Shown here piece after piece: positions 42,017 through 51,237 of a DNA stretch of 64,000 nucleotides. Location: the NCBI RefSeq assembly GCF_019924045.1, contig NZ_JAHXBN010000001.1, positions 186,001 to 250,000 on the forward strand. The letters run 5' to 3'. The notes under the pieces are model-generated. The model was given only the letters and a program-made list of their open reading frames with translations, searched no databases and was not told the DNA's origin. The position numbers and the translations under genes are program-made. Numbering within the stretch: position 1 is the stretch's first letter; every line of letters starts with the position of its first letter. This stretch comes from Dyadobacter fermentans (lineage in GTDB: Bacteria; Bacteroidota; Bacteroidia; Cytophagales; Spirosomataceae).

Positions 42017-44280
42017 TGGAAGGGAATGAGCTCCTGATAGTTGCCGAAACGTCCGACGGGGTCGTTTCGGTGCGCATTATTGCCGAAGAGCGCGATAAAC
42101 CGACCATTTTTGAACTAGACGAATGGGAGGCATTTGAGCACGGCGAGGCCCGTATACAACTGCTGGAAGGCTGTTATTATGAATATGAGGTGCTGGGTGA
42201 TTATGTGCTCCGGTCATCGCCGGCCGTGGTGCCTTCCCGTATTAACCCGGGGATGGGGCGTCTGACGCCCCATGTGTATGTAGGCACGCTGACGATCGAA
42301 GTGCTGCGGTTGTCGGATAATGCCGGCTGTGGGGAGATAAAAGTGGAAATTCGCTCCAAAAAGGCCGGTTACCGAACTGATTACCGCCTGATGTTGGAAG
42401 GCATCACCGAGCATTGCACCGATCTGCTGTTTTACTACAACGCGCCGGTTACCCATCCCTTCGCACCCGACTACCTGACTGACCCACAGACGTTCTATCA
42501 GCGTTTTGCATTTGTGAATGCGGTGCTCACCAGCCGGGCGTTTGAAATAGCATTCCAGAAAATAATCCGCAACCCGATCACGAAATGGGCAGGAGAGGAG
42601 GCGGAAAGGGATGTACGGAACGTAGGCCGTCTTAATCGGAGTTCCGTTGTCCAATTGAGAAAACGTAGCAATCGCATTGCTCTCCGCGACGATCATATTC
42701 TCAAAAACAGACTGGCTTCGGTACCATCGCGGATCACTGTGAGTTCGAAAACAGATTCTGCGGATACACCTGAAAACCGCTTTGTAAAGCACGCCTTGGA
42801 GGTTTTTGCTGATTTTGTGAGCCATATCAAACGCATTGCGCCGGAGCGCAGCCGCTTGCTCCGGGAGGCTGCGCTGCTGGAAAATCATTTGCACCAGATG
42901 CTCTCAGCTCCGTTGTTCAAAGAAGTGGGGAAACCGCTACGGTTCGCATTGAATGGCCCCGGCCTGGTCCGTAAAGAAGGGTATAAACAAATCCTGCGAG
43001 TGTGGCTGATGTTCGATCTGGCCGCGCGACTGGTTTGGCGTGGCGGCGAGGACGTGTATCATGCGGGGAAAAAGGATGTTGCCGTGCTGTATGAGTACTG
43101 GCTGTTTTTCGAACTGCTTGACGTTGTAAAAAGTGTATTTGCCATTGAACCGGCGCATATCAGCGACCTCGTAAAGCCAACGAAAAACGGATTGGGGCTG
43201 CAACTCAAACAGGGCCGGCATTTGCCCATCAGTGGTGTTTTCGATACCGGTTCGCGCAAGCTCAATGTGGAATTCAGTTTCAACAGATCGTTTTCAGGGC
43301 AAAACGATTATCCGCAGGCGGGCAGCTGGACCACGGGAATGCGGCCGGATTTTACATTGTCGATCTGGCCGGCCGGGGTTTCACAAGCCCAGGCCGAAAC
43401 CGAGGAACTGATCGTGCACATTCATTTTGATGCCAAATACAAGGTAGAATCGGTGGCGGGGGTATTTGGAGAAGATGAGGCAGCGCTCGCATCCGGGCAA
43501 ACCCAGTCTGACCACACCCGGGACGATCTTTTGAAAATGCATAGTTACAAGGATGCCATACGCCGGACCGCGGGCGCGTATGTGCTCTATCCGGGTGCGG
43601 ACGGGAAGGTTTACAAACGAAAGGGATTCCATGAACTGATTCCGGGCCTGGGCGCATTTGCGATAAGGCCTTCTAAAACCGATAACGGTCGTGACGAACT
43701 GAAACGCTTTTTGCTGGACGTCGTGGCGCATTTTCAGAACCGGGCTTCGCAACGTGAAAAGGTAGCCTTCCGTAGTTTTGATATTTACAACAATCAGCTA
43801 TCGACGGATATGCGGGAACTCCTGCCGGAAGCATTTGGTAAAAACCGTGATCTGATCCCCGACGATACTTTTGTGCTGGTCGGATATTACAAAAACGGAG
43901 CGCATCTGAACTGGATCCGAAAGCATAATCTGTACAATTTTCGCACGGGCGCCCAAAGCGGGTCGCTGTCGCTTGGCGTAGCCGAAGTGAATGCACGGTA
44001 TTTGTTGCTGCACGGACCGGGCCAGACGTTGTCGGGTATGCTCCTTAAGCTGCATAACAGGGCTCCCAGGTTGTTTTCTAAGCAGGATTTGGTACAAAAA
44101 GAATATCCGGACCCTTCACGGGATTTGTACCTGGTGTATACGACGGACCCGGAAGTGGAGCCCGAGTTTGCGGGAATGCGCTGGGATGTGACACGGCTTC
44201 CCGGCTACCGTGCCAATCGGGCATCCGGGCTGCCATTTTCCGTCAGCCTGACGGACCTGATGAAAGTGCTCGTAAAATGA
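42016..44280 (+). CDS. McrC-like DUF2357 protein with PD-(D/E)XK nuclease
   Basis: 754 residues, much longer than E. coli McrC (about 350). The N-terminal ~250 residues are a DUF2357 beta-rich region. A helical section holds VLYEYWLFFELL (358-369). The nuclease core has RPD (443-445) and FDAKYK (471-476), the PD-D-x-K pattern. A further ~270 residues follow, ending in LTDLMKVLVK. It overlaps the McrB-like gene by one base, so the two form one complex. This is a two-gene defence module against modified phage DNA. Confidence 0.88.
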   Translation: MEGNELLIVAETSDGVVSVRIIAEERDKPTIFELDEWEAFEHGEARIQLLEGCYYEYEVLGDYVLRSSPAVVPSRINPGMGRLTPHVYVGTLTIEVLRLSDNAGCGEIKVEIRSKKAGYRTDYRLMLEGITEHCTDLLFYYNAPVTHPFAPDYLTDPQTFYQRFAFVNAVLTSRAFEIAFQKIIRNPITKWAGEEAERDVRNVGRLNRSSVVQLRKRSNRIALRDDHILKNRLASVPSRITVSSKTDSADTPENRFVKHALEVFADFVSHIKRIAPERSRLLREAALLENHLHQMLSAPLFKEVGKPLRFALNGPGLVRKEGYKQILRVWLMFDLAARLVWRGGEDVYHAGKKDVAVLYEYWLFFELLDVVKSVFAIEPAHISDLVKPTKNGLGLQLKQGRHLPISGVFDTGSRKLNVEFSFNRSFSGQNDYPQAGSWTTGMRPDFTLSIWPAGVSQAQAETEELIVHIHFDAKYKVESVAGVFGEDEAALASGQTQSDHTRDDLLKMHSYKDAIRRTAGAYVLYPGADGKVYKRKGFHELIPGLGAFAIRPSKTDNGRDELKRFLLDVVAHFQNRASQREKVAFRSFDIYNNQLSTDMRELLPEAFGKNRDLIPDDTFVLVGYYKNGAHLNWIRKHNLYNFRTGAQSGSLSLGVAEVNARYLLLHGPGQTLSGMLLKLHNRAPRLFSKQDLVQKEYPDPSRDLYLVYTTDPEVEPEFAGMRWDVTRLPGYRANRASGLPFSVSLTDLMKVLVK

Positions 44281-44361
44281 TGGCCGTTTTTTCGGTAGTA
44301 TTTGCGGTGTAGGTCTTTTCTTAAACATTAAAAGCTAATCGCTCCCAATCCGGTACATTCA

Positions 44362-45114
44362 ATGAAAATTCAAACACTTGCTGCTGTATTTCTGCTGATT
44401 TCCTTCCAAGTTTTCTCACAGGCCAAACTGAGCATTGTCTTTATCGGCAACAGCATCACGCAGGGGAAAGGCGGAGATAACGGCTTTCCGCCGCCCACGC
44501 ACGCTGTCAACTATCTGAAAGTGCAAAAGGGCGTCGACGACGTCTTGTATGCGAACGTCGGGCGGAGCGGCTCTACCACGGTAGACTGGCTTCCGGCGAC
44601 AGGCAAGTATTTTACGCTGGCCACTATGGCAGCCGATAGTTTGTATCTCAAAAAAGATCATCAGCTGCTGTTCTCGATGAAGCTCGGGACTAACGATAGT
44701 GCAATAGAAGGTCCCAACGGGGCACCTGTTTCAAAGGAAAACTATAAAAAGAATGTGCAGACGATCGTTTCTGAACTGCTGAAACGGTATCCGGGAAGCA
44801 AAGTCATCATTCATCACCCGATCTGGTACAGCACTAACACCTATAATCGTTCGAAATACCTTGCGGAAGGGTTGGAGCGGCTTCAAACGTATGTTCCGGA
44901 GCTCGACGCGCTGATCGGTGAATACAAAACCACCGAGCCCGGACGCGTTTTCAAGGGCGACACCAAGGCATTCAAGTACTTCAAAAAACATTACCTCCAA
45001 CTCTTCAAGCCCGAAAACGGACAGCAGGGTGTGTTTTACCTGCATCCCAATGTAGAGGGCGTCGCCGTACTGGGAGAGTTTTGGGGGAAGGCGATTAAAA
45101 AGAAGGTGCTTTAA
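44362..45114 (+). CDS. SGNH/GDSL-family esterase, secreted
   Basis: 250 residues with a signal peptide (1-20, ending VFSQ). Block I is IVFIGNSITQGKGG (catalytic Ser in GNSI), block III KLGTNDSA, and block V DxxH-like YLHPNVEGVAV. The family deacetylates sugars, sialates or lipids. It follows the restriction pair by 81 bp and is probably independent. The substrate cannot be named. Confidence 0.88.
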   Translation: MKIQTLAAVFLLISFQVFSQAKLSIVFIGNSITQGKGGDNGFPPPTHAVNYLKVQKGVDDVLYANVGRSGSTTVDWLPATGKYFTLATMAADSLYLKKDHQLLFSMKLGTNDSAIEGPNGAPVSKENYKKNVQTIVSELLKRYPGSKVIIHHPIWYSTNTYNRSKYLAEGLERLQTYVPELDALIGEYKTTEPGRVFKGDTKAFKYFKKHYLQLFKPENGQQGVFYLHPNVEGVAVLGEFWGKAIKKKVL

Positions 45115-45163
45115 GTACCGGAATATGATGTGTTGGAGTGAGAAAATCGGAAAATGAACTAGG

Positions 45164-46267
45164 TTACCAAATCAATTCGTAACGGGTACTCCGGCCGCCT
45201 GAGTAAGATTTTTGGAGTATTCTTTTCTCTACCAGATCGTTGATATCCCTGGTAGCTGTGTCCTGCGAGCATTTTGTCATTTTAGCCCATTTGGAAGAAG
45301 ACAGATTGCCAAAGAATGCTTCCTGCATCCGGTTTATCATAGCTCTCTGTCTAGTATTCAAAGCGGTGGAAGCGTGCTTGTCCCAGAAATCCACCCGTTT
45401 GAGGATGGCTATGAGTGTCTCCTCCGTTGCTGTGACAGCATCCTTTAAGCACGACAGGTACCATTCGAGCCAGGCGGTAATGTCCAAATCACCTTTTTGA
45501 GTGGTTTCCAGAATATGGTAGTATTCTTTTCGCCGTTTTCGTATCTGCGAAGACATGCTGTAATACCGCTGAGAGCTGCTTTCTGCTCTTGCCAGTTGCA
45601 TATCCGCTATCGCTCGCGCAATGCGCCCGTTTCCATCATCAAAAGGGTGTATCGTGACAAACCACAGATGTGCGATACCGGATTTCAGTACAGGGTCCAG
45701 GGGCTGGTTATTGTTAAACCATTCAAGGAACAACTTCATTTCCGTTTCAAGGCGTGAAGCGTCAGGTGCTTCAAAATGGACGATTTCTCTTCCGATTGCT
45801 TCCGAGACCACCTGCATGGGGCCTTTCTCATTGTCCCGCCACTGGTTTGTAAGAATTTTGAACATCCCGCTCCTCCCGCTGGGAAACAGTGACGATTGCC
45901 ACCCAAACAATCGATCTTCGGAGAGTGGCATATGGTAGTTTTGAGTTGCATCCAACACCATTTCCACCACTCCGTCTACATTTCTGTCGGAGGGGACGAG
46001 AGCAGCGATTTCCAATCCCAGACGCCGGGCTATCGAAGAACGGACCTGGTCGGTGTTCAATATTTCGCCTTCGATTTCCGAGGATTTTACTACATCTTCG
46101 GTTAAGGCTTTTAGTGCCGCATCGGTGCGCGCGGAAAAGCCGAGGGCTTCCATTGTGCCTGAAATCTTGCCTTGAATATATCGCACCTGGCTCAATGTGG
46201 GAAGGAGTACCGCGAGGTCCCAGGTAAAGGAAGGCCAGTTATGATGTTGATGGATGTATCGAGGCAC
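45164..46267 (-). CDS. Fic-family protein AMPylator with DUF4172 domain and winged-helix tail
   Basis: 367 residues, apparently from a GTG at 46267. The N-terminal DUF4172 region holds the inhibitory helix SSEIEGE (62-68), so this is a class II Fic protein kept off by its own helix. The catalytic loop is H207-PFDDGNG-R215. The C-terminus (KWAKMTKCSQDTATRDINDL) is a winged helix for DNA binding or self-regulation. It is adjacent to the restriction pair; a stress or defence role is inference. Confidence 0.92.
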   Translation of the reverse strand: MPRYIHQHHNWPSFTWDLAVLLPTLSQVRYIQGKISGTMEALGFSARTDAALKALTEDVVKSSEIEGEILNTDQVRSSIARRLGLEIAALVPSDRNVDGVVEMVLDATQNYHMPLSEDRLFGWQSSLFPSGRSGMFKILTNQWRDNEKGPMQVVSEAIGREIVHFEAPDASRLETEMKLFLEWFNNNQPLDPVLKSGIAHLWFVTIHPFDDGNGRIARAIADMQLARAESSSQRYYSMSSQIRKRRKEYYHILETTQKGDLDITAWLEWYLSCLKDAVTATEETLIAILKRVDFWDKHASTALNTRQRAMINRMQEAFFGNLSSSKWAKMTKCSQDTATRDINDLVEKRILQKSYSGGRSTRYELIW

Positions 46268-46359
46268 AGCTGATATTTACGGTGAATATAGTAAACATTC
46301 TCCGCAAATATGCGGGGAATAATGCGACTTTTCTCCGCGTACCATTCTCCGGATTCACA

Positions 46360-46863
46360 TCAATCCTTCCTGACAGGCTTCAAGCCCCTCATTGCTTTTA
46401 GCCCGATAGCCGGGCTTTGTACCGGAATGGACAGGAGTTTTTCTTCGGTTTCGGGCTCGGTGTATTCGCGGTAGCCGGTGAGGTAGCGTTCTATGATGAA
46501 ATCTTCTTCCCGCTCGAACTGGACGGAGGGCTGGTTAACGATCGATGAAATGTTGTACAACTTTTTGTGCCACAGCAGGGCATTGAGGTTGCCGTCGAAA
46601 TGGTAATGGTTCTCAAAACCACGGTCGAATTTGAAAACGATCGGCTTACCGGCGTTGGCTAGCAGGCTTTCGGGTGTCCCGGTGAGGGTGATGGGGATGT
46701 AGGTCTTTTTGTCGTAAATAAAGCCTCCGTGGATGTTTTTGATATATTCGCGCATTTGCCGCGGCGCGTCGCCTACGAGGAGTACATCCACGAGCAGGAT
46801 GTGTTCCGTGGCATAAAACTGTCCGGGGTTCTGGATGAGCGGGAGTTGGGAAATTCGGATCAT
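46360..46863 (-). CDS. Hypothetical protein, 167 residues
   Basis: I do not recognise it. The likely start is the ATG at 46863 (MIRISQLPLI). It has no signal peptide or membrane helix. FKFDRGFENHYHFDGNLNAL and EREEDFIIERYLTGYREYTE suggest a compact alpha/beta protein with many aromatic residues; a lysine/arginine-rich tail ends it. It lies 92 bp from the Fic gene in the same direction and could share its transcript. Confidence 0.65.
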   Translation of the reverse strand: MIRISQLPLIQNPGQFYATEHILLVDVLLVGDAPRQMREYIKNIHGGFIYDKKTYIPITLTGTPESLLANAGKPIVFKFDRGFENHYHFDGNLNALLWHKKLYNISSIVNQPSVQFEREEDFIIERYLTGYREYTEPETEEKLLSIPVQSPAIGLKAMRGLKPVRKD

Positions 46864-47018
46864 GTAACAATTATTCCTTGATATGGCCGTAAAATTAGCT
46901 AACATTCCGAGTGTCACAATCATCCCCGAACAGGGTGTGGTGCGGTTGTAACAATTTTTAAACAATCGCTTGTAGCAGTAAATCCCGCGAAATATATTGA
47001 GCGGAAATAATTGTCACC

Positions 47019-47387
47019 ATGGTAAAAACATACAGGTTTATCGCCCTCCTCGGCGATGGTCGCGAGAGATATAGCGACAAGGAATTGAATGCAGAATGGC
47101 CCACTGAGCCGATCGTGATCGATGCGTTCGGGTTTTCGGACGTTTACCGGTATTCGGGAGTGGTTTTCCTGAGCGAAGAATGGTTCGGGAAATACAGCAA
47201 AAACTGGCGCAACGATACTACGGAGATCGATAAGCTACTGGTGAATTTGGTTAAATATTCGGCCAAGGAAGCGCATTCCGAGAACCTGGCAAAAATTAAA
47301 AGCTACCTGGCTTCCCCACCGGAGACGGTAGAGGAAGCCGTGGCGCTTTGGAGAACCTTTTACGATCCTTCTTTGAAAACTATTTAG
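47019..47387 (+). CDS. Hypothetical protein, 122 residues
   Basis: Not recognised. An acidic/aromatic soluble protein (FGFSDVYRYSGVVFLSEEWF) with a helical C-terminal half. It has no signal peptide. It is divergent from the 46360 gene and alone on its strand. TATATTGA about 25 bp before the start may be part of its promoter. Confidence 0.65.
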   Translation: MVKTYRFIALLGDGRERYSDKELNAEWPTEPIVIDAFGFSDVYRYSGVVFLSEEWFGKYSKNWRNDTTEIDKLLVNLVKYSAKEAHSENLAKIKSYLASPPETVEEAVALWRTFYDPSLKTI

Positions 47388-47395
47388 GGCCCTTG

Positions 47396-47471
47396 GATTG
47401 AAATCCAGAGGCCAGGGCTGTTGTGCGCCTCTGGCGCTCGTATTGCCCCGGGATTTTAACCTGGGGACTCC
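47396..47471. repeat. Hairpin cluster between convergent genes
   Basis: Two stems are seen: CCAGAGG (47405-47411) with CCTCTGG (47428-47434), and CCCCGGG (47446-47452) with CCTGGGG (47460-47466) around an ATTTTAA loop. A T-run (CAATTTTTTAATG) follows rightward. It could serve as a terminator for the 47019 gene and the aldo/keto reductase; the second stem resembles the palindrome at 60815. Confidence 0.5.
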
Positions 47472-47477
47472 AATTTT

Positions 47478-48479
47478 TTAATGATTGACCATTTTCAGGG
47501 CGCCTTCGCTGTACCTTGCTCCGGTGTCGGGGTAGCGGGCAATGAGGGCGTCGATGGTTTTCAGGTCTTCGGCTGAAAGGCTTACCCCGAGTGCGCCGGC
47601 ATTCTCTTCGAGGTATTTGCGTTTTTTGGTGCCGGGGATCGGAATAATATCGTCGCCTTGCGCTAGCACCCACGCCAGCGCGAGTTGCGCAGGCGTGCAC
47701 TGTTTGCCCGCGGCGATTTCAGCGAAGCCGCTTACAAGTCTGGCGTTGTTATCGGCCACATCTCCCTGGTAACGTGGCAACGTACGGCGGAAGTCGCTTT
47801 CTGCCAGAGTCTCCGTATTCAATGTGTTGGTGACGAGCCCTCTGGCCAATGGCGAGTAGGGGACCAGCGAAATGCCCAGCTCGCGAACCGTATCAAGGAT
47901 TGTTCCCTCCACATCACGGGTAATAACCGAATATTCGCTTTGCAACGCGGCGATCGGGTGTACGGCATGGGCTTTGCGAATGGATGCGGCGGAAGCTTCA
48001 CTCAGGCCCAGGTAACGGACTTTACCTTCCTTAACCAGGTCGGCCATGGCGCCAACCATTTCTTCCACAGGTACATTCGGGTCGACACGGTGGGCGTAAT
48101 ACAGGTCGATAGTGTCAATTTTTAATCTTTTCAGGCTGTTTTCAACGGCGATTTTCATCCAGGAGGGCGAACCGTCGAAGTAGGCGCCGGCCGAGTTGCG
48201 GGGTGTGCCGGTCTTGTCGCCGTAGCGGAACCCGAATTTGGTGGCGATGAAAATCTTGTCGCGGTTCGGTACCAGGACTTTCGATATCAGTTTTTCGTTT
48301 TCGCCATCGGCGTACATATCGGCCGTGTCCCAGAAATTGATTCCCAGGTCGAGGGCACGATGCAGCGTGGCAATGCTTTCAGTGTCGTCTGTAGGGCCGT
48401 AAGCGAAGCTCATGCCCATGCAGCCTAATCCGATGGCTGATAATTTTTCTTCTGTTTTTCCAAGGCTTCTGTATTGCAT
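47478..48479 (-). CDS. Aldo/keto reductase
   Basis: A 333-residue NADPH-dependent TIM-barrel reductase. The catalytic tetrad is visible: D52 and Y57 in [15 protein letters not shown] in FIATKFGF, and H in [15 protein letters not shown]. The cofactor segment [19 protein letters not shown] is near the C-terminus. The sequence resembles the AKR13/YajO-like subgroup acting on small aldehydes. It is next to, and read in the same direction as, an AraC regulator (125 bp upstream) that may control it. Confidence 0.93.
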   Translation of the reverse strand: MQYRSLGKTEEKLSAIGLGCMGMSFAYGPTDDTESIATLHRALDLGINFWDTADMYADGENEKLISKVLVPNRDKIFIATKFGFRYGDKTGTPRNSAGAYFDGSPSWMKIAVENSLKRLKIDTIDLYYAHRVDPNVPVEEMVGAMADLVKEGKVRYLGLSEASAASIRKAHAVHPIAALQSEYSVITRDVEGTILDTVRELGISLVPYSPLARGLVTNTLNTETLAESDFRRTLPRYQGDVADNNARLVSGFAEIAAGKQCTPAQLALAWVLAQGDDIIPIPGTKKRKYLEENAGALGVSLSAEDLKTIDALIARYPDTGARYSEGALKMVNH

Positions 48480-48604
48480 TTGTTTGTTGGCTATCGGCTT
48501 TTGGCCGGGTGGATAATGCAGTTTTCAGGATAATTCTGATGATACAAAGCTACTCTTGAGCGGCGGGCGTCGCTTTATAGTTTTCAAACAGATCTTTATA
48601 AAAA

Positions 48605-49513
48605 TCACACAGCCTTTGTGCGCACGTTTCCAGGAGTAAGGCCTGTCTGTTTTTTAAAGAAAATATTGAAATAGGCGGGGTACTCGAAGCCCAGACTGTA
48701 AGCGATTTCCGACACGTTCCAATTGGTATGGTTGAGGAGCGCCTGCGCTTCCTTCGTAATGCGAGCCGAAATGTGTTCCGTGGTCGTCTTGCCTGTAATT
48801 TCCTTCACCGAACGGTTCAGGTGGTTGGCATGAACCGAGAGGCTTTGGGCGTAGTCATTGGCGGTTTTCAGCCGCAAGGCATTTTCGGGGGTGTCGATGG
48901 GAAATTGGCGTTCGAGCAGCTCCATAAATAATGAAGTGATCCTGGCCGAAGCATTGATTTGCCGCTCGAATGTCTCGGCCGGCTGCATCTTCATGGCTTC
49001 ATGGATGATCAGGTGCAGGTAGTTACGCAGCATGCCGTATTTATGCTGGTAGTCCGATTCGATTTCCGCCATCATCTTTTTGAAGATGAGCGAGAGTTCT
49101 TTTTGCTGTTGTTCATTGACGAAATACACCGGATTAGCCCCGATTTTGAACAGGGGCGAGTCCTGTAAGAAGTCTTTGCGCTCCGTAGGGTGGACGAAAG
49201 TTTCGGTAAATAAAGTAAACCAGCCCAGCTGGGATTCCGAGATCGCTTCCCACGAGTAGGGCACCATCGGGTTCGAAAAAAGCAATGCGGGACGGTCTAT
49301 TTCGATCCATTTGTCGGCATAATGCAAGCGGCCGGTGCCTATAATGAACGATACTTTGTAAAAATCGCGGCGGCTGTACGGCGTCTTTTTATAGCACGAA
49401 TTCCTTTCGAACACATTGAAGTGTCCCATGCCGGCATTGTTCAGCGATAAGTCCGCCGGGTTGGCCTGCGGTACACGACGGTAAAATTCCTGGATTGATT
49501 CGGTATGGCTCAT
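48605..49513 (-). CDS. AraC-family transcriptional regulator
   Basis: 302 residues: an N-terminal cupin-like sensing domain (about 20-170; IIGTGRLHYADKWIEIDRPA) and a C-terminal double helix-turn-helix (SLSVHANHLNRSVKEITGKT, WNVSEIAYSLGFEYPAYFNI, then FFKKQTGLTP). It is a typical one-component regulator of a catabolic or redox gene. The aldo/keto reductase just downstream is the likely target. Confidence 0.92.
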   Translation of the reverse strand: MSHTESIQEFYRRVPQANPADLSLNNAGMGHFNVFERNSCYKKTPYSRRDFYKVSFIIGTGRLHYADKWIEIDRPALLFSNPMVPYSWEAISESQLGWFTLFTETFVHPTERKDFLQDSPLFKIGANPVYFVNEQQQKELSLIFKKMMAEIESDYQHKYGMLRNYLHLIIHEAMKMQPAETFERQINASARITSLFMELLERQFPIDTPENALRLKTANDYAQSLSVHANHLNRSVKEITGKTTTEHISARITKEAQALLNHTNWNVSEIAYSLGFEYPAYFNIFFKKQTGLTPGNVRTKAV

Positions 49514-49676
49514 GGTGTAATATTATAAAATTCAAATAGCAGATGCGACGGTGAAAGTTTCCGGCGGGCTCGAATTAATCGCTTTTTAATTTCGAAGCGA
49601 CCGGCTTTTGACGAATATTGGACTATTCAAAATATGTTAGAATGGATCACATAGGTAGTCCGCATACGGCGTAGAT

Positions 49677-49726
49677 TTGATCGTCAGGTTTGGTCAGGCT
49701 TAGTCAAGTATTGTCATGAGTAGTCA
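49677..49726 (-). repeat. Second inverted array of 10-bp TGAC units, left arm
   Basis: Five 10-bp units (TTGATCGTCA, GGTTTGGTCA, GGCTTAGTCA, AGTATTGTCA, TGAGTAGTCA) run from 49677. They are the reverse-complement form of the units at 49759-49798 and belong to the same family as 18846-18935. The gap 49514-49827 holds no gene. Confidence 0.7.
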
Positions 49727-49758
49727 AGGCCTTGCAAAGTGTATCGTTAAGGCTCAAC

Positions 49759-49798
49759 TGACCAGACTTGACTATTCCTGACAATACCTGACCATTAC
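49759..49798 (+). repeat. Second inverted array of 10-bp TGAC units, right arm
   Basis: Four 10-bp units (TGACCAGACT, TGACTATTCC, TGACAATACC, TGACCATTAC) run to 49798, facing the left arm across 32 bp. The array ends 29 bp before the ATG at 49828, nearly the same distance as at the other locus. Confidence 0.75.
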
Positions 49799-49827
49799 GA
49801 CAAACGTTCATCAATTAAGCACCAACT

Positions 49828-50283
49828 ATGTCCCACCGCAAACCAACCAGTGAACTAACCCCAAAGGCCTTCGCGGCCGTGCGGGAACTTGAAAAGTACG
49901 TCGCATCCACCGGGCTCGACAAAGTGCATTACAAACTGATCAAAATCCGCGCCTCCCAGATTAACGGATGTGGGTTTTGCCTGGATATGCACGCACGCCA
50001 GGCCCGCGAAATGGGTATGACCGAGCAACGCATATATATGTTAAGCGCTTGGCGCGAGGCGAATATTTACACAGAAGAAGAAAAGGCGATCCTGGCACTC
50101 ACCGAGCAAGTGACGCTCATCAGCCAGGGCGGTGTGAGCGACGAGGTGTACGGCCGGGCGGTGGCGCTGCTTGGAGAGGAATATACCAAAGCCGTGGTCA
50201 TGGGCGTGGTGGCGATCAGTGCGTGGAACCGCATTATGATCACCGACCAGGTGGCGGTCAATGCGGTGGAGAGCTATGTTTAA
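49828..50283 (+). CDS. Carboxymuconolactone decarboxylase/AhpD-like protein
   Basis: 151 residues of the AhpD-like all-helical fold. The redox site INGCGFCLDMHARQA carries CxxC plus His, as in AhpD peroxidase partners, so antioxidant or peroxide-related activity is likelier than decarboxylation. Its end overlaps the next gene, suggesting one transcript with the PEP-mutase family enzyme. The TGAC repeat pair lies immediately upstream. Confidence 0.9.
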   Translation: MSHRKPTSELTPKAFAAVRELEKYVASTGLDKVHYKLIKIRASQINGCGFCLDMHARQAREMGMTEQRIYMLSAWREANIYTEEEKAILALTEQVTLISQGGVSDEVYGRAVALLGEEYTKAVVMGVVAISAWNRIMITDQVAVNAVESYV

Positions 50284-51100
50284 CAGTCGTCCTATTCAGA
50301 TGAATAGCCAGTCGGAAAGGGCCGACTTGCTCAAAAAGCTGCACCATAGCGGTAAAATGCTCGTACTGCCCAATATTTGGGATGCTGCCGGCGCCGCAAT
50401 GCTTGAACATCTGGGTTATCCGGCTGTGGCCACGGCCAGTGCCGCCATTGCACGTGCACACGGTTATGAAGACGGCGAGCGGATCCCGTTTGATTTTCTG
50501 CTAAGTATCGTGGCGCAAATCGTGAAGGCGGTGAGTGTACCGGTTACAGTGGACATCGAGGCAGGCTATGCGGTCGATAACGAGCTATTGAAGTCCAATA
50601 TCCGTCGCCTCATTGCCGCCGGGGTAGCCGGTATCAACATCGAGGATTCCGACGTGCGTACGCGTGAACTGCTGCCGGTGGGTGAGCAGGTAGAGAAGCT
50701 GAAAGTGATCGGGCGGGTGGCGGAAAGGGAGAATACCAGGCTGTTTATCAATGCCCGAACGGATGTGTTTCTCCTGAACCCCGAATTGCCCGAAGAACAA
50801 AAACTAGCGCTGGCGATCGAGCGCAGTCGCGCGTACGTGGAAGCGGGCGCCGACTGTATTTATCCAATCTTCGCCACGAAGGAGGAAACGCTCAAAACGT
50901 TGGTAAATGCGCTGAAGGTCCCTGTGAATGTAATTGCCAAATGCGATACGCCCGATCTGGATGTACTCCAAAAGCTGGGTGTGGCACGTGTGAGCTTTGG
51001 GCCGAACGTGCAACGGGCCGCATTGTTGTCAATGGAAACATTGCTGAAAGATGTGAAGGAAAGCCTCAGCCATAAACCGGTTACCAACCTGCTCATGTGA
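50276..51100 (+). CDS. Isocitrate lyase/PEP mutase superfamily enzyme
   Basis: 274 residues from ATG 50276, which overlaps the previous gene by 8 bp; an ATG at 50300 is nearly as good. It is a TIM barrel with LVLPNIWDAAGAAMLEHLGY, VTVDIEAGYAVDN (metal ligands) and GVAGINIEDSDVRT. The catalytic loop lacks the EDK-x5-NS motif of true PEP mutase and the KKCGH of isocitrate lyase. It belongs to the uncharacterised branch near oxaloacetate decarboxylase and 2-methylisocitrate lyase, so it should not be called PEP mutase despite phosphonate genes nearby. Confidence 0.87.
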   Translation: MFNSRPIQMNSQSERADLLKKLHHSGKMLVLPNIWDAAGAAMLEHLGYPAVATASAAIARAHGYEDGERIPFDFLLSIVAQIVKAVSVPVTVDIEAGYAVDNELLKSNIRRLIAAGVAGINIEDSDVRTRELLPVGEQVEKLKVIGRVAERENTRLFINARTDVFLLNPELPEEQKLALAIERSRAYVEAGADCIYPIFATKEETLKTLVNALKVPVNVIAKCDTPDLDVLQKLGVARVSFGPNVQRAALLSMETLLKDVKESLSHKPVTNLLM

Positions 51101-51130
51101 CCTGGTGGAAACTTTTTGCGTATAGTATTG

Positions 51131-51170
51131 AAATCTCCCGGAGGCCGCGGCCGGGAGATTTTCTATTTTT
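51131..51170 (+). terminator. Rho-independent terminator
   Basis: AAATCTCCCGG (51131-51141) pairs perfectly with CCGGGAGATTT (51151-51161) and is followed by TCTATTTTT. It ends the transcript of the AhpD-like and lyase genes 30 bp after the stop and separates them from the phosphonate locus. Confidence 0.85.
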
Positions 51171-51237
51171 AGATCAAAATAAGGATTTACTTTGTACCTA
51201 TATCCAACGAACTTAATCCCTTATCACGCTCAGCGCT

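Noticed and set aside
43352..43996. Long antisense frames within the McrC-like gene
   Set aside because: They mirror a well-supported gene with nuclease motifs and show no domain of their own.
50276..51100. PEP mutase feeding phosphonate synthesis next to the phosphonate operon
   Set aside because: The catalytic loop reads EDSDVRT, without the EDK-x5-NS motif of PEP mutase, and a strong terminator at 51131 separates it from the operon.
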